Below, one piece after another: positions 26,644 through 34,443 of a stretch of 64,000 bases of DNA (position 1 is the first letter of the stretch; each line of letters begins with the position of its first letter). A program made the position numbers and the translations under genes. The stretch comes from Limosilactobacillus caecicola (lineage in GTDB: Bacteria; Bacillota; Bacilli; Lactobacillales; Lactobacillaceae). The notes under the pieces were generated by a model. The model worked only from the letters and a program-made list of their open reading frames with translations, did not search any database and was not told the origin of the DNA. Where the stretch lies: assembly GCF_943192935.1 (NCBI RefSeq), contig NZ_CALPCI010000002.1, positions 124,001 to 188,000 on the forward strand, written 5' to 3'.

Positions 26644-27496
26644 ACCGCATCGTCGGCTTGTCGGTTGGTTGGCGTTGATTATCGTTATTTTTGCGGGACT
26701 TTCCTATTTTTGGACAACCCAAAACATTCACCAATTACGGACTCGGCAAGAATCGCAAATGTCCCCGATTATTATGATCCCGGGGAGTAGTGCGACCGTT
26801 AACCGGTTTGATGGCATGATTGATATGTTGAATAACATGGATCACAAACGCCACAGCCTACTGAAGGTGAAGGTTTATAATGATGGTCACATTGTGTACA
26901 GTGGCCGGATTCGGCAAGGCGATAACGAACCGTTTATTGTTGTTGGCTTCCAAAATAATCACGATGGTTACAGTAACATCAAGAAGCAGGCCAAGATGTT
27001 TAATAAAGCCTTCAACCAGTTGAAAGAACGGTATGATTTCAATAATTTTAAGGGCATTGGTCACTCCAACGGGGGACTAATTTACACCTACTTCTTGGAA
27101 CACTACTTTAATGAAAACCAAATTACCATTAAACGGTTGATGACGATCGGTTCACCATACAACTTCTCAGAACCAACCAGTCGGCGGACGGAAATGCTCC
27201 GTGACTTTATTAAATACCGGAAGAACTTGCCAAGTGATTTGGAAGTTTACTCCGTGGCGGGCGCAGAAAATTACGTCGAAGATGGGATCGTGCCGCTGAG
27301 TAGTGTCCTCGCTGGTAAGTACGTTTACCAAGGGGCCGTCAAGCATTATACCCAGACGACGGTGACTGGAAAATTAGCCCAACATTCGTCGTTGCCGAAA
27401 AATACGGAAGTGCTAGACCTGGTAGAACGGTATATCGTTCAGAATGGTCGACGGCGAAATCCCACCCAAAACCAGGATCAGGATAATAATCAATAA
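26627..27496 (+). CDS. DUF915-type cell-surface alpha/beta hydrolase
   Basis: 289 residues. The N-terminal membrane helix (LVGWLALIIVIFAGLSYFW) anchors it outside the cell. The catalytic domain has PIIMIPGSSATVNRFD (strand and oxyanion region), the nucleophile elbow GIGHSNGGLI (about 142-151; GHSNGG), and AGAENYVEDGIVPLSS for the acid region. The catalytic His is probably in LAQHSSLP. DUF915 proteins are abundant in lactobacilli; a lipase or esterase role is assumed. Its overlap with the IIC gene shows co-translation. Confidence 0.82.
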   Translation: MKRLSKPHRRLVGWLALIIVIFAGLSYFWTTQNIHQLRTRQESQMSPIIMIPGSSATVNRFDGMIDMLNNMDHKRHSLLKVKVYNDGHIVYSGRIRQGDNEPFIVVGFQNNHDGYSNIKKQAKMFNKAFNQLKERYDFNNFKGIGHSNGGLIYTYFLEHYFNENQITIKRLMTIGSPYNFSEPTSRRTEMLRDFIKYRKNLPSDLEVYSVAGAENYVEDGIVPLSSVLAGKYVYQGAVKHYTQTTVTGKLAQHSSLPKNTEVLDLVERYIVQNGRRRNPTQNQDQDNNQ

Positions 27497-27500
27497 TAAG

Positions 27501-27543
27501 ATGGTTCAAAGGCGCTGATTATTCAACACTTTGAACCATTTTT
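27501..27543 (+). terminator. Terminator after DUF915 gene
   Basis: Perfect 11-bp arms ATGGTTCAAAG and CTTTGAACCAT, 17-nt loop, then TTTTTGG. Confidence 0.88.
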
Positions 27544-27595
27544 GGCTTATGGAATCAACTTCCTCAACGTGTCTTGCGGAACTGCCTGGACAATA

Positions 27596-27604
27596 TGATA
27601 TAAT
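27596..27604 (+). promoter_or_regulatory. Extended -10 promoter of acyltransferase/GT8 cassette
   Basis: TGA-TATAAT: a TGn extension with a perfect -10. The only -35 candidate, TTGCGG, lies 19 bp upstream. It drives the four-gene unit 27648-31079. Confidence 0.6.
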
Positions 27605-27647
27605 GACATAGATTTGCAGTTCGTTTGACAATAAGTGGGGGAGTAAG

Positions 27648-28421
27648 ATGCGGACGTACCGGTACCGAAATTTTGATGAAGACTTGGTGCACAGCCGTCA
27701 TCAGGATTACCTACTACCGGACGATTATCAGATTATTCCCACGGGTCGCTGGCAACGGGTGTGGAATCAGTTGGCGCGCCTGATTGTCAAGATGATTGGT
27801 TGGGTGCTCATCTGCGGTTATTACCGACTACGGGTGGTTGGCCAGGAGAAGCTGCGTCAACTGGATGGCCAAAGCTACTTTGTGTACGCGAACCATACCC
27901 AACCAGTGGGGGACGTGTTCGTGCCCTTTGCAATTTTACCGGCCAACCGGTTGTACTTAGTGGCTGGCCAGGCCAACTGGGGGATCCCGGTGTTAGGCAA
28001 ATTACTGGTCCGCTATGGCGGTTTACCAGTGGGTACGAACCTCCACCAGTCGATCAAATTATTAAAGGCCATTCAGCAGGTAATTAATGATCAAAAGATT
28101 GTGATGGTTTACCCAGAAGCTCACGTGTGGCCATATTACACGGGACTCCGGCCGTTTCCAGCGACCAGTTTTAATTTTCCTGTGAACGCGGGACGATCAG
28201 TATTTACGCTAACAACGACTTACCAAACGCCGCGTTGGGGAAAACGTCCCCGGATGGTGACCTACGTCGACGGACCCTTTTATCCGGACACCACGTTACC
28301 AAAGAAGGTTGCGCAGGAACAACTTTACCAGCAAGTTCGTCACCAGATGGCAATGCGGACAAAACTGAGTGACTACCAATACTATCACTATGAGCAGAAA
28401 GAGAAAGATTCAGAATCATGA
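27648..28421 (+). CDS. PlsC-like acyltransferase, variant motif
   Basis: 257 residues. Membrane-associated segment LIVKMIGWVLICGYY, then motif I YANHTQPVGD, motif II-like YGGLPVGTNLHQ, motif III VYPEAHVWPYYTGLRPF and motif IV-like SFNFPVNAGRSVF. In standard PlsC the catalytic pair is H-x4-D; here the spacing is H-x5-D, seen directly. The likely reaction is acyl transfer to a glycerolipid or glycolipid acceptor at the membrane. GGGGGAG precedes the ATG. The stop overlaps the next gene by 4 bp. Confidence 0.8.
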   Translation: MRTYRYRNFDEDLVHSRHQDYLLPDDYQIIPTGRWQRVWNQLARLIVKMIGWVLICGYYRLRVVGQEKLRQLDGQSYFVYANHTQPVGDVFVPFAILPANRLYLVAGQANWGIPVLGKLLVRYGGLPVGTNLHQSIKLLKAIQQVINDQKIVMVYPEAHVWPYYTGLRPFPATSFNFPVNAGRSVFTLTTTYQTPRWGKRPRMVTYVDGPFYPDTTLPKKVAQEQLYQQVRHQMAMRTKLSDYQYYHYEQKEKDSES

Positions 28422-29257
28422 ACATCATGTTTTGTGGGGATCACAATGCAGAAGATGGGGTGTTAATCGCTACTTTGTCGCTACTGAAGCACTGTGACCA
28501 GCTTCATATTTACATTTTGACAATGACGGTCGAGACTGAGAACCAGCACTTTGAGCCATTTTCAGCGACAATGGCGGAAAAGTTGCAGGAGTTGGTGAAC
28601 GCCAAAAATCCGGCTAGTCAGGTGAAATTAATCAATTGTGACGAATTATTTCATCGAACTTTACCGGAAGTGAACCTTAGTAGTCGGTTTACCCCGTATG
28701 CAATGTTGCGGTTGTTTGCTGACCAGATTCCGGAATTGCCAGACCGCCTGCTCTACCTGGATGACGATGTCATTGTGCGCCGCAACCTCGACGAGTTTTA
28801 CCAACAGCGGTTAGACGATGTTGAACTAGTTGGGGTTTTAGATTATTGGGGACGGTTTTTCTTCCATAACCTCCATACCAAACGGCTCTATGACTACGTT
28901 AATTCTGGGGTGCTCTTGCTGAATTTAGCGATGATTCGTCAGACGGGGTCCTTTGCGCAAATTCGGGAAATGATGCAAACCCGGCGGATGTTCTTCCCGG
29001 ACCAATCCGCGATTAACCGAGTAATTACTAAAAAGCGGATTGCGCCACGCCGCTATAACGAGCAGTACCACCTGCAAACCAATACGGTCATTCAGCACTT
29101 TACGACCACTTTTCGCTTTACTCCGTATCTGCACACCTTAACGGTGAAGTCATGGGAAGTGGAGCGGGTCCATTCGGTGCTTAATTTGCACGAATATGAT
29201 GACGTTTTAAACCAGTACTTGAAAATTAAACAAGCAATGTCCCAGGAGGTAATTTAA
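28418..29257 (+). CDS. Family 8 glycosyltransferase (first)
   Basis: 279 residues, no membrane helix. RLLYLDDDVIVRRNLDEFY (DxD metal/sugar-nucleotide motif, about 109-120), YVNSGVLLLNLAMIRQ and FPDQSAINRV are GT8 signatures. C-terminal VIQHFTTT supplies the conserved His. GT8 enzymes are retaining and often add glucose or galactose to lipopolysaccharide, teichoic acid or protein acceptors. Coupled to the upstream acyltransferase by ATGA overlap. Confidence 0.88.
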   Translation: MNIMFCGDHNAEDGVLIATLSLLKHCDQLHIYILTMTVETENQHFEPFSATMAEKLQELVNAKNPASQVKLINCDELFHRTLPEVNLSSRFTPYAMLRLFADQIPELPDRLLYLDDDVIVRRNLDEFYQQRLDDVELVGVLDYWGRFFFHNLHTKRLYDYVNSGVLLLNLAMIRQTGSFAQIREMMQTRRMFFPDQSAINRVITKKRIAPRRYNEQYHLQTNTVIQHFTTTFRFTPYLHTLTVKSWEVERVHSVLNLHEYDDVLNQYLKIKQAMSQEVI

Positions 29258-29265
29258 GAACCCGT

Positions 29266-30213
29266 ATGACAGTCCCAGTATTCTACACGATTAGTGATGA
29301 CTTTACCCGGTATGCGGCAGTGTCCTTACGATCATTAATTGATCATGTTAATTCCAACGAAGATTACGTCGTTTATTTTCTCTATCAAGACTTGTCTGAT
29401 GAACATCAAGCGGCATTACGCGCCATGCAGACGGAGAATGTTCAGGTGCGGTTTCAGCAACTCAGTGATGAACTCTTGGCACCGATCAAGGACCGGCAGG
29501 AAAATTATTTACGCGCTGATTTCTTTACACCATCAATTTTTTACCGGTTATTTATTCCAGACCTGTTTCCTCAATACGAACGGGTGATTTACCTCGATAG
29601 TGACACGGTCGTGAATGCCGATATTGCGGATTTGTACCGGATTGACCTGGGGGACAACTTGTTTGCGGCTTGTCAAGACCGGTCGATTAAGGAGGTCCCA
29701 GAAATGCGGCAGTACATTACGGACGTTCTGGACCTGCAAATTGACCATTACATTAATTCCGGTGTGCTAGTGATGAATGCCCAGGTCTTCCGCGAGGAAC
29801 ACTTTACGGAACACTTTTTTGACCTATTCCATCGTTACCATTTTAACTGTATTGCTCCCGACCAAGATTACCTCAATGAAATGGGTGATGGCCGGATCAA
29901 GTACTTACCAGCGGGGTGGGACGCCATGCCGAACGAGAATACGGTCCCGCTGCCAGATCCCCAGTTAATTCATTACAACCTCTTTTTCAAGCCCTGGCAC
30001 TTTCAACCAGTGCAGTACGGCCGCTACTTCTGGCAAGCGGCGAAGCAGACGGCATTTTATCGAGAATTGACAAGTGAGCTGGCAAATTATGGCGATGACC
30101 AACGGACCGCTGACCGGCAGAAATTAGAAACGATGCTCCAAAAGACGGCGAAGGTCATGCAAGATCCTAACAACTGGGCACGGGTCAAACAACGGGAGAA
30201 GGTAAAGTTATGA
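29266..30213 (+). CDS. Family 8 glycosyltransferase (second)
   Basis: 315 residues. N-terminal VPVFYTISDDFTRYAAVSLR, then FYRLFIPDLFPQYERVIYLD-SDTVV (DSD motif, about 112-114), HYINSGVLVMNAQVFR and APDQDYLNEMGDG. IHYNLFFKPWHF carries the conserved C-terminal His. Similar architecture to the preceding GT8 but only distantly alike, so probably a different sugar or acceptor. Ends in a charged helical tail and overlaps the next gene by 4 bp. Confidence 0.88.
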   Translation: MTVPVFYTISDDFTRYAAVSLRSLIDHVNSNEDYVVYFLYQDLSDEHQAALRAMQTENVQVRFQQLSDELLAPIKDRQENYLRADFFTPSIFYRLFIPDLFPQYERVIYLDSDTVVNADIADLYRIDLGDNLFAACQDRSIKEVPEMRQYITDVLDLQIDHYINSGVLVMNAQVFREEHFTEHFFDLFHRYHFNCIAPDQDYLNEMGDGRIKYLPAGWDAMPNENTVPLPDPQLIHYNLFFKPWHFQPVQYGRYFWQAAKQTAFYRELTSELANYGDDQRTADRQKLETMLQKTAKVMQDPNNWARVKQREKVKL

Positions 30214-31079
30214 TTATTGGTGATGATCGCCAACAAGTAATTCGAAATATTCAAGCTGCCGCCAACCAACGCAATTTCACGGCGAAGACTGAAATTGGTG
30301 ATCCCGTGATGAGTGTGGCGGAACGTAAGCAACTGGTAAACGAGTTTTGGGAAAAGCAGGGGCGGATCCGGGGCCATTTCAATAATGGAGTTGGCCGGAG
30401 CCTGTTCAATCTGCTGGCCAGATCAGTCTCAGCTTCCACGAAGGTCGAGGGAATTAAGAACCTTAAAGGATTACCCAAAACGGGGGCGATCGTAACGGCC
30501 AACCACTTTAACCAAGTGGATGCCTTGGCGATTAAACGGCTAGCCCAACGTAAACATCGTCACCTGGACGTGGTGATTGAGGACACGAATTTAAAGTTGC
30601 CCGGCTTCTTTAGTTACTTGATGAATTATATTGGGACGATTCCGTTGGTGAATACACCGAGTTATATTAACCGTAATTTTGTCCCGCATTTAAAAACCAG
30701 GTTGGCCAAGCGTCACTGGGTGTTAATTTTTCCCGAGCAAGAAATGTGGTGGAATTACCGTAAGCCACGGGTGCCACAACGGGGTGCTTACTATTTTGCG
30801 GCCTTAGCTGAGGTGCCGGTGATCTCAACCTTTGTGGAAATTCAGACGCTGGCGAAATTGGAGAAGCAGGATCCAAATTTCTACCAAACGCGGTATGTAG
30901 TGCACGTCTTGCCGCCCATTTATCCTGACCTGAAGCTGGCGGTGAATGAACGGTCCAAAAAGATGATGGAACAGGATTACCATCAAAAAGTCCGGGCGTA
31001 TGAGCATGCCTACCAGAAGCGCCTGGATTATGATTTTACGGACTGGGATATTGCTGGCTGGCGTGGTAACCATGATTAA
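30210..31079 (+). CDS. PlsC-like acyltransferase (second)
   Basis: 289 residues. Residues 1-60 are a soluble extension (MIIGDDRQQVIRNIQAAANQ ... EFWEKQG). The PlsC core has ANHFNQVD (canonical H-x4-D, about 94-100), FSYLMNYIGTIPLVN, FPEQEMWWNYRKPRVPQRGA (motif III) and APVISTFVEI-like AEVPVISTFVEI. Thus it is a canonical acyltransferase while the first gene of the unit is a variant. Last gene of the cassette, followed by a strong terminator. Confidence 0.83.
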   Translation: MIIGDDRQQVIRNIQAAANQRNFTAKTEIGDPVMSVAERKQLVNEFWEKQGRIRGHFNNGVGRSLFNLLARSVSASTKVEGIKNLKGLPKTGAIVTANHFNQVDALAIKRLAQRKHRHLDVVIEDTNLKLPGFFSYLMNYIGTIPLVNTPSYINRNFVPHLKTRLAKRHWVLIFPEQEMWWNYRKPRVPQRGAYYFAALAEVPVISTFVEIQTLAKLEKQDPNFYQTRYVVHVLPPIYPDLKLAVNERSKKMMEQDYHQKVRAYEHAYQKRLDYDFTDWDIAGWRGNHD

Positions 31080-31108
31080 GACGTTAGTTAAATAATGTAA
31101 AAGACCTT

Positions 31109-31149
31109 TTCCCATAAGTTGATTTGATTCAGCTTATGGGAATTTTTTT
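31109..31149 (+). terminator. Terminator after acyltransferase/GT8 cassette
   Basis: 10-bp arms TTCCCATAAG and CTTATGGGAA with a 14-nt loop, then seven T. Confidence 0.9.
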
Positions 31150-31193
31150 GATCAAGAATTCATTTTGTAATCATGAATGAAATTTGACAATAA

Positions 31194-31230
31194 AAAAGGC
31201 GTGGTTCCAAAAATGAAATCACGCCTTTCG
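31194..31230 (-). terminator. Terminator of surface-protein remnant
   Basis: Read on the minus strand: AAAGGCGTG, loop, CACGCCTTTTTT. It sits just behind the LPQTG remnant that ends at 31253. Confidence 0.75.
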
Positions 31231-31252
31231 CTTTCACAAGCTAAAAGATGAT

Positions 31253-31525
31253 CTAGTTGTGATGACGATTCTTGAGACCAGACAGGCCAAGGAGTCCAAC
31301 AAGGGCAACTAATGATCCAGCAATTAATCCGGCACGGTGGGTAGCTTCATCGTTACCAGTTTGCGGTAAGGTAGCTTGCTTGTCCATGGAAGGTCAACCG
31401 TTGCGGTAAACCCAAGTGTTTTCACCGGCACTGGTTGAATAATAAGTTTTCGCTTTATCGTTGAAAACGATCCGGTATCCTGTACCATTTGAATGATAAG
31501 CAAGATAACTAAGTTTGGTAGTCAA
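31253..31525 (-). pseudogene. LPQTG surface-protein C-terminal remnant
   Basis: The minus strand reads TKLSYLAYHSNGTGYRIVFN, DKAKTYYSTSAGENTWVYRNG, an in-frame TGA, then PSMDKQATLPQTGNDEA, a hydrophobic helix (AGLIAGSLVALVGLLGLSG) and LKNRHHN. This is the sortase-anchoring end of a wall protein interrupted by a stop, with no N-terminus left. The rest of 31080-31733 carries only terminators and the MerR-type promoter at 31669. Confidence 0.78.
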
Positions 31526-31668
31526 GTTTTAGCTTGGCTGTTTTTTTAACCTCTAGTATGCACTGTGAGCATACCTGCATAACGTTAAAGTAATTTTCAA
31601 AGGCACCATTCGCCAATACAATAGCATTAATCAATCAGATGATGTGATGACAAAAATCCGGATTTTAC

Positions 31669-31699
31669 TTGCTATGGAGTTTACTCAAAGGTCTACAAT
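31669..31699 (+). promoter_or_regulatory. MerR-type promoter A (19-bp spacer)
   Basis: TTGCTA (31669-31674), 19-bp spacer, TACAAT (31694-31699). The spacer centres on GGAGT-TT-ACTCAAAG, a dyad typical of MerR-family operators. Upstream of the secreted flavodoxin gene. Confidence 0.65.
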
Positions 31700-31733
31700 G
31701 GCCGCGAATTTTTTAGATAGGGAAGTGAAGCAT

Positions 31734-32324
31734 ATGAAATTCAAATGGCGTTGGTTAGTAACGATGTTGATCGTCGGTTTAATGGTGACGGGATCACTAG
31801 TCGGACTGGGACAATCCCGTTATGCGAAGGCGGCGACAAAAGGAAACCGGACTTTGATTATCTACTTCTCAATGTCTGGTACGACGAAGCAGGCGGCTCA
31901 ACAAATTCAGAAATATACGGGAGCTGATATTGTTCGACTACAACGGGCCACCCCTTATCCAAAGGGCTATGATAATTATGCTAAAGTCGCAGATCGGGAA
32001 CGGCGGCAAGGGACTCACCCCGCAATCAAGCGTAATCTACCGAATTTATCACGCTACGATACCGTTCTGATCGGTTTCCCAACCTGGTGGCAACAACCAC
32101 CAATGGTGATCCACACCTTATTCGATGATTACGATTTCAGCGGAAAGACGATTATTCCATTTACAACGAGTATGAGTACCCCGATGAAGAATTCGATGTC
32201 AACAATGCGGCAGATTGGTCAAGCTGATGGGGCCACCGTAAAAAATGGTTTCCGCTACGATGACAACAACGCGGCATTGAAGAAGTTTTTGCGCAAGAAT
32301 CACCTATTAAAGAGTCAACAATAA
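31734..32324 (+). CDS. Exported or membrane-anchored flavodoxin
   Basis: 196 residues. N-terminal signal-like segment (WLVTMLIVGLMVTGSLVGLG then SRYAKAATKG). The flavodoxin core has the FMN phosphate loop YFSMSGTTKQAA (about 43-54), FPTWWQQPPMVIH (isoalloxazine loop, about 115) and TTSMSTPM. Flavodoxins are normally cytoplasmic; a signal sequence on one implies an extracytoplasmic redox protein, probably loaded with FMN outside by an unknown route. ATG chosen for AGGGAAG 10 nt upstream and the immediate signal peptide. Controlled by promoter A. Confidence 0.8.
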   Translation: MKFKWRWLVTMLIVGLMVTGSLVGLGQSRYAKAATKGNRTLIIYFSMSGTTKQAAQQIQKYTGADIVRLQRATPYPKGYDNYAKVADRERRQGTHPAIKRNLPNLSRYDTVLIGFPTWWQQPPMVIHTLFDDYDFSGKTIIPFTTSMSTPMKNSMSTMRQIGQADGATVKNGFRYDDNNAALKKFLRKNHLLKSQQ

Positions 32325-32351
32325 TTCGTATTTGTGAAGGGTGGTGAAGAA

Positions 32352-33221
32352 ATGACCAAGTTACTAATGAGTTTATTGATAATGTTCAGCACGCTTTTGG
32401 GACTAACTGCTACCCACTCTGTGCAGGCGGCGAGCAGTTCAACCACCACAACGGTGGATTACACCACTACCTACCGGGGACGACAATACCAAAAGCAAGC
32501 CTTAGTCTACTTACCTGCTGGTTATTCCAACCAACAACGTTACAACACCTTGTATTTAATGCACGGATCTACTGAATCGGCACGGGACTTTTACCGGGAT
32601 GGCAATTTCAAAGCAGTGCTCGACCATGCCATTAGCAACGGTCAACTTAAACCATCCATCGTGATTTTCCCCACCTATTACCCGAGTCGGCGCTTTGTGA
32701 CCAGTGATTATTACCGGGACAATCGCTTAAATCGGGCATTTGCAGAACACGAATTGATTGATGAGCTAGTGCCAGCTGTTGAGAGGCGGTTTAGTACCTA
32801 TGGACAGGGAACAAGCAAGCGTAAGCTACGAGCCTCGCGACAACATCGGGCCTTTGGTGGCTTTTCCATGGGCGCAATCACCACTTGGTATGTTTTTGAG
32901 CACCAGTTAGATTACTTTGCTAGCTTCCTACCCGTTGCTGGCGATAGTTGGACAGTGGAAGACGATGGTGGGGCTAGTGCTACAGTGGCCACGGCCAAGC
33001 GATTGGCAATCGTTGTGCACGGTCAATCATTTTACATCTTTGCTGGCGTCGGTCGTGGTGATGGGACCATTAGCTCAATGACGTCGCAAATTCGAGCAAT
33101 GTGGCGGTTACCACAATTTAATCATCAAAACTTGCAATACTACCAGGTTCCGGGCGGTTCGCATACTCCAGAAACGGTCGCACGTGCCGTTCAGCACTTT
33201 ATTCCACAACTCTTTAATTAA
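32352..33221 (+). CDS. Secreted esterase (esterase D/feruloyl-esterase-like)
   Basis: 289 residues. Signal peptide MTKLLMSLLIMFSTLLGLTA ending near VQAASS. The hydrolase core has KQALVYLPAGY, TLYLMHGSTESARDFY (oxyanion hole), the nucleophile elbow GGFSMGAITTWY (about 173; GFSMG), and a C-terminal GGSHTPETV His. This is the PF00756 esterase pattern (feruloyl/acetylxylan esterases and similar). It follows the flavodoxin by 27 bp, so probably one transcript. Location outside the cell would suit release of plant-wall phenolic esters, which padC could then handle; that link is inference. Confidence 0.82.
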   Translation: MTKLLMSLLIMFSTLLGLTATHSVQAASSSTTTTVDYTTTYRGRQYQKQALVYLPAGYSNQQRYNTLYLMHGSTESARDFYRDGNFKAVLDHAISNGQLKPSIVIFPTYYPSRRFVTSDYYRDNRLNRAFAEHELIDELVPAVERRFSTYGQGTSKRKLRASRQHRAFGGFSMGAITTWYVFEHQLDYFASFLPVAGDSWTVEDDGGASATVATAKRLAIVVHGQSFYIFAGVGRGDGTISSMTSQIRAMWRLPQFNHQNLQYYQVPGGSHTPETVARAVQHFIPQLFN

Positions 33222-33245
33222 TAACCACGAAAGAAGGATGACCCT

Positions 33246-33401
33246 ATGAAAAAAGTTTGGACAATTTTATCGACTGACGAATTAGCTGACGACGATGTTT
33301 GGATCGTTGGCTCCTCCTCGCGGGTTCGTGCAGTTCGCCAGCAATTAAAGTGGCTCGGAATGCCGTCACAACAATTACATGATGAACGTTTGACAATGTA
33401 A
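33246..33401 (+). CDS. Small ORF resembling the C-terminus of a flavin reductase
   Basis: 51 residues, MKKVWTILSTDELADDDVWI then VGSSSRVRAVRQQLKWLGMP. The pattern 'V-G-x-x-x-x-V-x-A-V-x-x-Q-L-x-x-x-G-x-P-x-x-x-I/L-H-x-E' is the NAD(P)-domain end of ferredoxin/flavodoxin reductases. The ribosome site GAAGGA lies close to the ATG, and it is between two flavodoxin-containing units. It is either a relic of a lost reductase or a trimmed domain. Confidence 0.5.
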   Translation: MKKVWTILSTDELADDDVWIVGSSSRVRAVRQQLKWLGMPSQQLHDERLTM

Positions 33402-33407
33402 GAAGAG

Positions 33408-33438
33408 TTGCCTTGAAGTCAACTACAAGGTATAAAAT
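33408..33438 (+). promoter_or_regulatory. MerR-type promoter B (19-bp spacer)
   Basis: TTGCCT (33408-33413), 19-bp spacer, TAAAAT (33433-33438). The spacer holds CTTGAAGT-CA-ACTACAAG, nearly palindromic. It precedes flavodoxin 2 and the merR gene, so autoregulation is expected. Confidence 0.8.
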
Positions 33439-33466
33439 AACCGAATTGAAAAGGAGACGATGCAAC

Positions 33467-33928
33467 ATGGCAAAAATCTTAATTGCGACTTATTCGTGGT
33501 CTGGACAAACCCAACGAGTCGCCGATCAAATTCATTCATTAGTGCCTGATGCAGCTGTTTTTAGCATTGAAGTAGCAGGTGATACTTTCGACTCTGATAT
33601 GTACAAAACAGATGCGATTGCGACTCAACAAATTCAAAGGGGTCAGTATCCGGCGTTGATCAACCCGGTTCCAGATGGCTCAGCCTATGATTTGGTTCTG
33701 GTTGGGAGCCCGGTTTGGCGTGGCCGTCCGGCAACGCCGATTCATACTTTTTTAAAGAATCTCAATGGGTTTAAAGGGGCGGTGGCTTCCTTCTACACCG
33801 ACGCCGGGTCCGCTGGTGATTATGAAACCGTCTTTAAAGAATGGGCTGACGGGTTAACCGTCTTACCAGGTCATGAAGGAAGTACTGGATTACAGGATTG
33901 GCTGAATCAACTTCAGCAAAAGATTTAA
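33467..33928 (+). CDS. Flavodoxin
   Basis: 153 residues, cytoplasmic. FMN loop ATYSWSGQTQRVAD (6-19), SPVWRGRPATPIHTFL (about 85-100), and FYTDAGSAGDYETV (about 115). AAGGAG lies 10 nt before this ATG, while the longer frame from 33413 would run through the promoter. It is 12 bp upstream of merR in one operon. Flavodoxin as electron donor for a reductive stress response is a reasonable inference. Confidence 0.85.
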   Translation: MAKILIATYSWSGQTQRVADQIHSLVPDAAVFSIEVAGDTFDSDMYKTDAIATQQIQRGQYPALINPVPDGSAYDLVLVGSPVWRGRPATPIHTFLKNLNGFKGAVASFYTDAGSAGDYETVFKEWADGLTVLPGHEGSTGLQDWLNQLQQKI

Positions 33929-33940
33929 AGTAGGTGCCGG

Positions 33941-34366
33941 ATGAATATCAAAGAAGTGAGTAAGCGACTCGGTATTCCGAAGGAGACCTTACGTTACTGG
34001 GAACATAATGGTTTAATTCCAACCGTTCCCCGAAACCAGAGCGGTTATCGCGATTATACCGAACGTGAAATTAAGTGGGCTCTATTCATTAAAGCCATGC
34101 GGAAGGCTGGAATGTCGATCGAGTCGTTAATTGAATTTGTGCGGCTCTATCATACAGAGCATGATAATTACTCCGCTCAAAAGGCCCTTATTCAGGATCA
34201 ATACGATTCGTTAATGGCAAAACGGCACGAGCTTGATAAAACCCTCAGTTATCTGAAGTATAAATTAGATAATTTTGAAACCCACACGATTCCGTTTCTC
34301 GAAGAAGAAAGTTATTACGAGCAACGGAAAGGCAAATTAATGAATGATGATGGCAAAGATGATTGA
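33941..34366 (+). CDS. MerR-family regulator
   Basis: 141 residues. N-terminal winged helix VSKRLGIPKETLRYWEHNGL then PRNQSGYRDYTEREI, followed by the coiled-coil dimerisation helix (KALIQDQYDSLMAKRHELDK). No Cys in the protein, so the signal is not thiol or metal through Cys. The only MerR gene in the window; it is the natural candidate for the four 19-bp-spacer promoters at 31669, 33408, 40463 and 54597. Confidence 0.88.
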   Translation: MNIKEVSKRLGIPKETLRYWEHNGLIPTVPRNQSGYRDYTEREIKWALFIKAMRKAGMSIESLIEFVRLYHTEHDNYSAQKALIQDQYDSLMAKRHELDKTLSYLKYKLDNFETHTIPFLEEESYYEQRKGKLMNDDGKDD

Positions 34367-34373
34367 AGATTAG

Positions 34374-34404
34374 CTGGAGAATGCCACGTATTCTCCAGCT
34401 TTTT
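34374..34404 (+). terminator. Terminator after merR
   Basis: Perfect 9-bp arms CTGGAGAAT and ATTCTCCAG, 7-nt loop, then CTTTTTG. A TATAAT for the next gene begins at 34407. Confidence 0.85.
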
Positions 34405-34443
34405 GCTATAATTATCAAAGGATCATTATTGGAGGAGATTAAG

